Below, piece after piece: positions 8,888-15,210 of a stretch of DNA of 64,000 bases. Origin of the DNA: a virus; the IMG/VR virus record IMGVR_UViG_3300023210_003077, positions 1-64,000 of that record. One strand, written 5' to 3'. Made by a program: the position numbers and the translations under genes. The stretch's first letter is position 1. Each line of letters opens with the position of its first letter. The notes beneath the pieces are model-generated. The model was not told the origin of the DNA, did not search any database, and worked only from the letters and a program-made list of their open reading frames with translations.

Positions 8888-8918
8888 TTTAAATTTTTAA
8901 TTTTTAATTTTCTTATGT

Positions 8919-8928
8919 TATATATTAA
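8919..8928 (-). promoter_or_regulatory. TTAATATATA promoter-like element of uvsX
   Basis: On the minus strand the sequence reads ATTTAATATATAAC, 31 nt upstream of the uvsX ATG. It lies inside a 134-bp AT-rich divergent region whose other side drives the homing endonuclease. Confidence 0.5.
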
Positions 8929-9021
8929 ATTTTCACGCCCCATTTATAGATTTTATGAAAAAAAAATTATTTATATAAGAAAAGTATATATAAGAAAAAA
9001 TATAAAGGGGAAGTATATTAT

Positions 9022-10905
9022 ATGATATATAATAACATGGAAAAAGAAAAATTCTTAGAGAGAGTTAAAAATATACACAAAGATTATAATTATAAATATT
9101 ATATAAATGGTGATGTTAAATCACACGATTATATAGAAATAAAATGCAGGGATCACGATAATAGATTTAAACAAAAAGTTTACACACACCTAAATGGATC
9201 AACTGGGTGTAAAGAATGCTACACAAATAAAATAACATCAAAGAATAAAATAACTAAGAGTGAATTTATAGAAAGAAGTAACAGGAAACACGGAAACATA
9301 TATGATTACACAAAAGTCAATTTAATCGATAGCAAAACAAAAGTGGAAGTTGTTTGTAAAGAACACGGATCATTTTTCCCAACACCATCAAACCATATGA
9401 TGGGTAGTAAATGCCCGAAGTGCTCGATAATTAATAAATCTGAAAGTCAAAAAATTACATTTGTGGAATTTATAGAAAGATCTAACAATATATACCATGG
9501 TCTTTACCAATACACAAAGCCGGGAATATTTGATTATAAATCACCGATAAAAGCAATCTGTAAAAAACATGGGGAGTTCATATTAAATCCAGAAAGACAC
9601 ATAACCAAAGGCCAATGTTGTACATTATGCACAGAAGAAAGAATAAAAATATCAAAGGATGAATTTATAGAAAGTTGTAATAAAATACATAATTATAAAT
9701 ACAATTACGAATTAGTAAACTATAAAACACTAAGAGATAAAGTTAAAATAATATGTCCATCTCACGGCATTTTCGAAAAAAATGCAACACATCACATACA
9801 TAACAAAAAAGGATGTCCGGAATGCTCTAGATTAAAAAAATTATCAATGAATATACATGAATTTATAAAAATATCAAATAAAACATTTAATAATAAGTAT
9901 GATTATTCAAAATCAATTTTCAAAAATAAAAAATCAAAAATAGAAATAATATGTCCACTCCACGGACAATTCTCAAAACGACCAATTGAACATATTAATG
10001 GTTCAGGATGTCCTATATGCAAGGAAAGTAAAGGTGAAATTAAAATAAGGGAATTATTAAATAAATATAAAGTGAATTTTATATCACAAAAGGAATTTGA
10101 GGGGTGTGAATATAAAAAAAACTTAAAATTTGATTTTTATATACCCAAATTCAATTCTTGTATAGAATATGATGGACCACAACACTCGGAAATAATAGAA
10201 ACATGGGGTGGTATCAAAAAGTTAAAGGAAACACAAATAAGAGATAATATTAAAAATAAGTTTTGTACCGATAATAAAATAGATTTATTGAGGATAAAAT
10301 TCACCGATTATAAAAACATAGAAAATATATTAGCAGAATATTACTCTCTCACAGAAGCAAAAAAGGCGAAGCAACCAAAGGTTAAAGTTTATAAGAAAAC
10401 AAGAGAAAATAAAATAAATGAACTAATATCCAAGTGTCAAATAACACACAATTTTAAATATAAATACATTATAAATGTAAATGAATATAAAAATATAAAC
10501 TCACATATAGAAGTTTTGTGTCCTATACACGGTTCCTTTATACAAAGGGCATATACACACTTAAATTACGGAATAGGTTGTAAAAAATGTGATGAATTTA
10601 AGTATATGAATTATATATCACATTTCTTAGATGAAAATGACATAAGGTATTATAAAAACCACAACATAGATGGTTTAATATTTAATTATTATCTACCAAA
10701 AACAAGAACAATAATAGAATTTGATGGTAGACATCATTTTGAACCAATAGATGAGTTTGGGGGATTAAAAACACTAAATAGGATAAGGGAAATAGATAAA
10801 ATTAAGAAGAATTACTGTGAAGATAATTATATTAATTTAATTAGAATAAAGTATAATAAAATAGATGATATCTATCAAATACTTTGGGAAAATCTTAAAA
10901 GATAA
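9022..10905 (+). CDS. Duplicated Vsr/PD-(D/E)XK-type homing endonuclease with zinc-finger repeats
   Basis: 627 residues. Residues ~1-340 contain about five repeats of ~60 residues with an IxxxCxxHG...F...H...GCxxC signature. This is a zinc-knuckle array of the kind attached to free-standing phage homing nucleases. Residues ~345-440 form a nuclease module: FDFYIPKFNSCIEYDGPQH, then R.DN.KNKFC and LLRIKF. Another finger and a second, similar nuclease module (residues ~535-627, TIIEFDGRHH ... LIRIKY) follow. Such Vsr/EDxHD-type enzymes spread by cutting alleles lacking them. It lies opposite in strand to uvsX. A rare Shine-Dalgarno-like AAGGGG precedes the start, and an ATG at 9037 is an alternative. 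Confidence 0.75.
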   Translation: MIYNNMEKEKFLERVKNIHKDYNYKYYINGDVKSHDYIEIKCRDHDNRFKQKVYTHLNGSTGCKECYTNKITSKNKITKSEFIERSNRKHGNIYDYTKVNLIDSKTKVEVVCKEHGSFFPTPSNHMMGSKCPKCSIINKSESQKITFVEFIERSNNIYHGLYQYTKPGIFDYKSPIKAICKKHGEFILNPERHITKGQCCTLCTEERIKISKDEFIESCNKIHNYKYNYELVNYKTLRDKVKIICPSHGIFEKNATHHIHNKKGCPECSRLKKLSMNIHEFIKISNKTFNNKYDYSKSIFKNKKSKIEIICPLHGQFSKRPIEHINGSGCPICKESKGEIKIRELLNKYKVNFISQKEFEGCEYKKNLKFDFYIPKFNSCIEYDGPQHSEIIETWGGIKKLKETQIRDNIKNKFCTDNKIDLLRIKFTDYKNIENILAEYYSLTEAKKAKQPKVKVYKKTRENKINELISKCQITHNFKYKYIINVNEYKNINSHIEVLCPIHGSFIQRAYTHLNYGIGCKKCDEFKYMNYISHFLDENDIRYYKNHNIDGLIFNYYLPKTRTIIEFDGRHHFEPIDEFGGLKTLNRIREIDKIKKNYCEDNYINLIRIKYNKIDDIYQILWENLKR

Positions 10906-11346
10906 TTAAGGTCTAAAAGCCCACTTTTTCAATACTTCAAAAACCTCACCCATACCAAAAGAGTAACTAGAAGAATATTCTAAAAATTCTTCCTTAGTCA
11001 TACCTTTAGCAATCTCATCATGAATATCTATTTCTAATTTATTGATTTCATCATCCGACCATTGAAAATTCTCACTAACTAAATCTCCAGTTGGTTCTTC
11101 TTCAACAGTACCAGGTATTTCTAAATATTGATCTAAAATACCTTTAGTAGTCATATCATCTTCCCAATACCAAGCTTCTCCATCAAGTAATGCAACTTTA
11201 TCATCAGAAATTAATTTTTGTAAAGATGTGTTATCTGTAAATGCGTTAACATCCTCATCAGTTAAATTTACCTTAACAGAACCCGGTATATTTTCACCTG
11301 GTTTCTCTGCTTTACTTTCGTTAAATTGACTCCACTTTTTAATCAT
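10906..11346 (-). CDS. Tagged acidic hypothetical protein
   Basis: 146 residues starting MIKKWSQFNESKAEKPG, a strong tag with predicted cut F-N-E|S. The body is acidic, with VNLTDEDVNAF and a C-terminal helix KEEFLEYSSSYSFGMGEVFEVLKKW. No domain is recognised. It is the last of six consecutive minus-strand tagged genes (13180 down to 10906) that appear to form one operon. Its stop abuts the end of the convergent homing endonuclease. Confidence 0.6.
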   Translation of the reverse strand: MIKKWSQFNESKAEKPGENIPGSVKVNLTDEDVNAFTDNTSLQKLISDDKVALLDGEAWYWEDDMTTKGILDQYLEIPGTVEEEPTGDLVSENFQWSDDEINKLEIDIHDEIAKGMTKEEFLEYSSSYSFGMGEVFEVLKKWAFRP

Positions 11347-11352
11347 CTTTCT

Positions 11353-11844
11353 TTATTTATTTTTATCAAAATCATTTATCATATCCAAAACTTCCTTAAA
11401 AGCTTTTTTTCTACCAGATTTATAAGCATTTACTGTACCACCATCAGAGACACCTTTGTAGGCATCATCAAAATCCCATAATTCATAATTTACTTTCTTA
11501 TTTAGACCTTCTTTAACTTTCAAATTTAAAATATGTAATATTGTTTCTTTATCTAATTCTGCTGATAGATTCTCATCAATTTTATTACTCTCAAGTAAAC
11601 CTCTTAATTCATTTACTAAATATCCAGGATCTTCATCATACTTCCCACCACTCCAATCATCTAACAATCCTTGAAGTTCAGGAACATTACTAACTGTCTT
11701 CATTTTATTCACAGGTTTAGACGCTTCTTCAATGTCTTGTTTATCTACTCCCGCCGCTGGAAATGATTGCATCTCCTGAAAGAAGTTCAATAAACTATAA
11801 TCACTATTTGATTCATTAACGAATTGTTTCCACTTTTTAATCAT
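11353..11844 (-). CDS. Tagged hypothetical protein
   Basis: 163 residues starting MIKKWKQFVNESNSD, with predicted cut V-N-E|S. It has a hydrophobic helix (YSLLNFFQEMQSF), a middle acidic region and a C-terminal VSDGGTVNAYKSGRKKAFKEVL segment. No family is recognised. Its start overlaps the end of the upstream tagged gene by 8 nt and a 6-nt gap separates it from the next one, consistent with a tightly packed operon. Confidence 0.6.
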   Translation of the reverse strand: MIKKWKQFVNESNSDYSLLNFFQEMQSFPAAGVDKQDIEEASKPVNKMKTVSNVPELQGLLDDWSGGKYDEDPGYLVNELRGLLESNKIDENLSAELDKETILHILNLKVKEGLNKKVNYELWDFDDAYKGVSDGGTVNAYKSGRKKAFKEVLDMINDFDKNK

Positions 11845-12244
11845 AATTTCTTAATAATTTTTTTAACATATCAGTTGGCTCATCATCAAAATAAATTGAT
11901 TCTATATAACCTACTCTATAATCATCAATACCATCATACTCACCATCGGCACCAGTTATTAAATTCAACAATTGTTGACTTTTACTACCTACATATTCTT
12001 CGTCCAAAGAAGCACCTGTCTCATTTTTAAATGCTTCTGGTGATTCATATTCTTTCCATTCTCCTGATTTTGATTTTTCAAATACCTTACCCTCTGTTGT
12101 TACAAGTATAATACCTGTACCAGATAATAAATCTTCTAAGAATACCGGAACATTAATACCATTTTCAAATATTTCTTTCAAATCATTGATAGTATCTAAT
12201 CCCTCACTCTCTAATTCTTCGTTAAATTTTCTTAAATATTTCAT
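11837..12244 (-). CDS. Tagged hypothetical protein
   Basis: 135 residues starting MKYLRKFNEELESEG, tag with cut F-N-E|E. A compact alpha/beta body follows: IFENGINVPVFLEDLLSGTG then IILVTTEGKVFEKSKSGEWK. No family is recognised. It lies third in the six-gene tagged array, with its stop overlapping the next start. Confidence 0.6.
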   Translation of the reverse strand: MKYLRKFNEELESEGLDTINDLKEIFENGINVPVFLEDLLSGTGIILVTTEGKVFEKSKSGEWKEYESPEAFKNETGASLDEEYVGSKSQQLLNLITGADGEYDGIDDYRVGYIESIYFDDEPTDMLKKLLRNYD

Positions 12245-12252
12245 AATTATAA

Positions 12253-12537
12253 TTATCTTTTTCCTGTTCTGTATTCTTCGATGATAGTATCAACATCCCT
12301 ACGTACCTTCTTCCTACTAACACCATATAATATTGATAATGTATCTTCACAACCTGACTGACCATCATAACTAGGATTCATAGATCCATCCATATAATCA
12401 CCGTATATCTGATCTGCTATATATTTACACATTTTTTCTAAAGCTTCTTCGTAACTAGGACACTTAGATTTAGGTGGATCAAAATCATCATCACTTCTAC
12501 CTATAACACCCTCATTAAATTTTATTAAATGTTTCAT
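12253..12537 (-). CDS. Small tagged protein
   Basis: 94 residues starting MKHLIKFNEGVIGRS, tag with cut F-N-E|G. After cleavage the product would be about 85 residues with two cysteines (SKCPSYEEALEKMCKYI and QSGCEDTLSILYG) and a basic C-terminus ending YRTGKR. No family is recognised. A TTAATATATA motif ends about five bases before the ATG. Confidence 0.58.
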   Translation of the reverse strand: MKHLIKFNEGVIGRSDDDFDPPKSKCPSYEEALEKMCKYIADQIYGDYMDGSMNPSYDGQSGCEDTLSILYGVSRKKVRRDVDTIIEEYRTGKR

Positions 12538-12557
12538 TATTCTATATATTAATTTTA

Positions 12558-12881
12558 TTATTTGAATTTATGTGGGAATATGTGTCTTAGTTCATGACCC
12601 TTTGGTATATCAGAAGCTCTCATACCCATAATCTTTTTCTCAGGACAAGTATCTTTACCATCCATTAGGTAATTATTATTACAAGCCCATACTTCAATAG
12701 TTCTATTAAATAGTTGACCTACTTGAAAAGGGAATCTAATATTTGGTAATTTTTCGATTCTTGTTATTTTACCATCAGGAGTTTTAAACACAGAAAAAAC
12801 CATATGTCTATTTCTCTTATTAGTAAAAACTACCTCTCTTTCTGGTAAATTTCCCTCATTAAATGTTTTCAAATGTTTCAT
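12558..12881 (-). CDS. Small basic tagged protein
   Basis: 107 residues starting MKHLKTFNEGNLPER, tag with cut F-N-E|G. The mature part is basic and beta-rich (REVVFTNKRNRHMVFSVFKT) and ends HIFPHKFK. A small basic packaged protein is reminiscent of T4 internal proteins, but no homology is claimed. The start overlaps the stop of the upstream tagged gene by one base. Confidence 0.58.
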   Translation of the reverse strand: MKHLKTFNEGNLPEREVVFTNKRNRHMVFSVFKTPDGKITRIEKLPNIRFPFQVGQLFNRTIEVWACNNNYLMDGKDTCPEKKIMGMRASDIPKGHELRHIFPHKFK

Positions 12882-13180
12882 TATTTTAAATATGACATAT
12901 CTTCTTTTGTTAAGGCCGAGAATAAATCTACTATTTTACCTTTGATTCCACCTAAATCACCTCTGATATCTTCTATCATATCAATCAATTCTTGTGGTAA
13001 TTCATTTTCATTAACATTTAACTCAGCCATCATATTATTAAACTCACCCACACCATATTTACTCGATCCTAAAGAATCATGTATATCACCAAATTCTCCG
13101 TGTTGATCTATATATCCATTGTAATCAACATACTCACCAGAATTCTCATCCCAAGCTTCATTAAATTTTTTAATAGCCAT
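12881..13180 (-). CDS. Small tagged acidic protein, first gene of the array
   Basis: 99 residues starting MAIKKFNEAWDENSG, a short tag with cut F-N-E|A. The body is acidic and helical (FNNMMAELNVNENELPQELI then DMIEDIRGDLGGIKGKIVDL). No family is recognised. It is promoter-proximal in the six-gene array: the TTAATATATAC element at 13201-13210 and the Ro60 terminator lie just upstream. Confidence 0.58.
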   Translation of the reverse strand: MAIKKFNEAWDENSGEYVDYNGYIDQHGEFGDIHDSLGSSKYGVGEFNNMMAELNVNENELPQELIDMIEDIRGDLGGIKGKIVDLFSALTKEDMSYLK

Positions 13181-13200
13181 AATATTTATATTTCTTTTTT

Positions 13201-13210
13201 GTATATATTA
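13201..13210 (-). promoter_or_regulatory. Promoter-like element of the six-gene tagged array
   Basis: Minus strand TTTTAATATATAC lies 20 nt upstream of the first tagged gene, directly after the terminator of the Ro60 unit. This placement argues that the tagged genes form an independent transcription unit. Confidence 0.5.
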
Positions 13211-13213
13211 AAA

Positions 13214-13245
13214 CAAAAAACCCACTTCAAAGAAGTGTGTTTTTG
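13214..13245 (-). terminator. Terminator of the Ro60 unit
   Basis: On the minus strand CAAAAACACACTTC-TTT-GAAGTGGGTTTTTTG forms a hairpin with one mismatch and a U-run, immediately after the Ro60 stop codon. Confidence 0.75.
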
Positions 13246-14280
13246 TTAAAGCTGGATAGACTTTATCTCATTGAAGAGAGCCTTTTTGTCGACCTCCATC
13301 AACTTCATAATATCGAATACTTTATCGGAAAATCCGGCTAAAGCAAAGACATTATTTTCTGGGAACTGCAATGTACCATACCCAGCGAGATCCCAAGAAT
13401 AAACGAATGGTGTAGCACCAAACATATTCTTATATTGGTTAAATTCATCAGATGGTGTAGTATAACCAACCCATCCTTGCATATCTGAAAGAATTATTAT
13501 TCTATCATACTTCTTGTTAGCAGTTGTGAAAATTGACTTAAAGTTTGTTCCACCACCAGCAAATCTAAAACCATCTCTAATAGTTAACACAGAATCCATT
13601 GGATTATATGCCATATAGTTAGCTTCTCTAGCAAATGTCATAACATCACAGTTATTAACCTTTGATAGAATTGCACCGAATAAAGAAGCCGTGTCAGATG
13701 CTATACCCCTCATAGAAGCTGAAACGTCCATAACTACAAGTGTTTCTCCTTCGAACTTAGGAACGTTAGCTACTGATATATCAAGTGCTTGATTAAGAGC
13801 AATAAGTACATCTCTGACATCCTTAGAAGAACCAATCTTATTGATTTCCTCATAAGCCGTAGCGAAACGGAATGGAAGAATTCTTGACTTCTTGATTAAC
13901 TTTTCATTAACTAACATCTCACAAGCTTCCTTAATAGAAGTAGGTGATTGAGTTATAATATTTCTCAAGTTTCTCAAAAGAGCGAAATATCCAATCTTAC
14001 CAGTTGAGATTAACTCTCCCCAAGCATCTGATTTTAATTTTTCCAAATCTTCCTTAGAATCAGCCTTTTGACCAGCTTCAGATAACTTAGCTTCCCAAGT
14101 TTGTGTGTTTTTCAACTCACCTCTGATAAGTGACTCAAGCGCTTCTTTATTTCTAGAAGTCGGAACAGGGTGAACTAAGTTCACAATATCAACTAACTTC
14201 ACTTCCTTATTCTCACCTTTATACTTAGATAGATTATATCCATCAAATTTATCAAAAGCCTTCGCAAATCCCTTCTTCAA
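13246..14280 (-). CDS. Ro60/Rsr TROVE protein, C-terminal part (frameshifted)
   Basis: 344 residues. The first ~150 are the rest of the TROVE HEAT-repeat ring (NALKKGFAKAFDKFDGYNLS begins just before this ATG in the open frame). Residues ~180-344 are a von Willebrand A domain with an intact MIDAS: DVSASM, GGTNF and ILSDMQGW. Ro60 proteins bind Y RNAs and misfolded RNAs, and bacterial Rsr works with 3' exonucleases. The frame stays open upstream through KTSKDNPKFP and meets the N-terminal fragment in another frame, so the ATG used here is probably internal. The two halves together equal a normal Ro60 of about 490 residues. Confidence 0.82.
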   Translation of the reverse strand: MKKGFAKAFDKFDGYNLSKYKGENKEVKLVDIVNLVHPVPTSRNKEALESLIRGELKNTQTWEAKLSEAGQKADSKEDLEKLKSDAWGELISTGKIGYFALLRNLRNIITQSPTSIKEACEMLVNEKLIKKSRILPFRFATAYEEINKIGSSKDVRDVLIALNQALDISVANVPKFEGETLVVMDVSASMRGIASDTASLFGAILSKVNNCDVMTFAREANYMAYNPMDSVLTIRDGFRFAGGGTNFKSIFTTANKKYDRIIILSDMQGWVGYTTPSDEFNQYKNMFGATPFVYSWDLAGYGTLQFPENNVFALAGFSDKVFDIMKLMEVDKKALFNEIKSIQL

Positions 14281-14305
14281 AGCATTTGGAAACTTTGGAT
14301 TATCT

Positions 14306-14695
14306 TTAGATGTTTTGTTTTCTGTAGTAAGATAATATTTCTGTCATATCATCAACACGAACAACCACTTTCTCGTAGAAATCCTTAGCCCACTCTTGAC
14401 CAGTAAGTTGTGAAGTCAATTCACCAGCTAAAGCGTGAGTAATACTTCTCATCCCGAAACGGTCACGAGCAAATATAGCAGCTTTCGCAACAAACTCTTT
14501 ATCCTTAACCTTCTCAGAAATATTTTTCAAATCTACTAAAGAATTACCACCATCTCTATAAAATTGAGTATTAACAAATGATGTTAATAATAGCGAAACC
14601 AACACTAACTCATTAGATTGTGAATAAGATTCCCCACCAGCTAAATTGGAAGTCTTTGTTATTGCCTTTGGCATTGTTGTGTTAAATTTTGACAT
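14306..14695 (-). CDS. Ro60/Rsr TROVE protein, N-terminal part (frameshifted)
   Basis: 129 residues: MSKFNTTMPKAITKTSNLAG, then FYRDGGNSL..., KAAIFARDRFGMRSITHALA and ILSYYRKQNI before a TAA. These are canonical Ro60 N-terminal repeats. The expected continuation is present one base out of frame: removing one A from the run in AGAAAACAAAAC joins SYYR to NKTSKDNPKFPNALKKGF. So this is a +1 disruption, a homopolymer error, a real mutation or a recoding site. The gene sits directly downstream of a structured RNA on the same strand, the arrangement of bacterial rsr-Y RNA loci. Confidence 0.82.
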   Translation of the reverse strand: MSKFNTTMPKAITKTSNLAGGESYSQSNELVLVSLLLTSFVNTQFYRDGGNSLVDLKNISEKVKDKEFVAKAAIFARDRFGMRSITHALAGELTSQLTGQEWAKDFYEKVVVRVDDMTEILSYYRKQNI

Positions 14696-14729
14696 AATTT
14701 TTATTTTTATTTAATTTTTAATTCAAAAA

Positions 14730-14769
14730 AAAGACCAGACTCTCTACATTTGTAGTTAATCTGGTCTTT
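14730..14769. terminator. Terminator of the Ro60-linked non-coding RNA
   Basis: AAAGACCAGA ... TCTGGTCTTT are perfect 10-bp arms around a 20-nt loop that itself contains CTACA/TGTAG. On the minus strand it is followed by eight T residues, so it should end the RNA transcribed from 15102. Confidence 0.85.
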
Positions 14770-15102
14770 TATATAATATTTGCAAACAAGAAAATTTAGC
14801 CGAAGCGCTACGAAGATTCGTGAGAATATTCGCCGATAGTTTAAGTGACCATCTCACTTTGACCTTTACGTAGTCACTCGGACTTTTTCACCTCAACTAC
14901 TTTATAGTGTTTTGGTAGATTCGCTGTCGCTAATCACTTTTTTTCATAGTTGATCATTTAGATCTCGAAGTATCTCAAACTATCGCTATGTTTGCTTATT
15001 ATAATAATAGACCAGAGGAAGTTATCAAAGAGTGTGTTTTTAGAATTTATATTTCGAAGTAACTCTTTAAATCACTACTGGTTTTTTATTCGTTTCTAAT
15101 TT
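14730..15102 (-). ncRNA. Structured non-coding RNA upstream of Ro60, Y RNA candidate
   Basis: No ORF fills 14696-15210. The minus strand has its own promoter (15109-15160), about 370 nt of pairing-rich sequence and a terminator. Visible helices (minus strand) are ACCAG/CTGGT enclosing AAAGAGT/ACTCTTT near the 5' end, and CATAG/CTATG in the middle. AGTCCGAGTGAC (14884-14873) pairs with GTCACTTAAACT (14849-14838) apart from a CC/AA mismatch. GUCCGAG with a mismatched C recalls the Ro-binding stem of Y RNAs (GGUCCGA in human Y RNAs). The position next to a Ro60 gene supports this. A competing local hairpin AAGTGA-GATGG-TCACTT uses the same 3' arm, so the fold is not settled. Confidence 0.6.
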
Positions 15103-15108
15103 CTATAT

Positions 15109-15160
15109 GTATATATCAACCTCTAAAATTTCATTTTTTTCGAAGGTGGATTGTTTATAG
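15109..15160 (-). promoter_or_regulatory. Bipartite promoter of the Ro60-linked RNA
   Basis: Minus strand: the box CTATAAACAATCCACCTT (15160-15143), 25 nt, then GATATATAC (15117-15109). The same two elements with 25-26 nt spacing occur before the tmRNA, capsid and protease-scaffold genes. Confidence 0.7.
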
Positions 15161-15161
15161 C

Positions 15162-15199
15162 AAAAAAAGGGAGAAGTTAAAAATCTTCTCCTTTTTTTT
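15162..15199. terminator. Bidirectional terminator after nrdA
   Basis: AAAAAAAGGGAGAAG-TTAAAAAT-CTTCTCCTTTTTTT: the GGAGAAG/CTTCTCC arms are flanked by A and T runs. It closes the nrdA transcript just before the RNA promoter. Confidence 0.85.
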
Positions 15200-15210
15200 A
15201 ATTATATATG

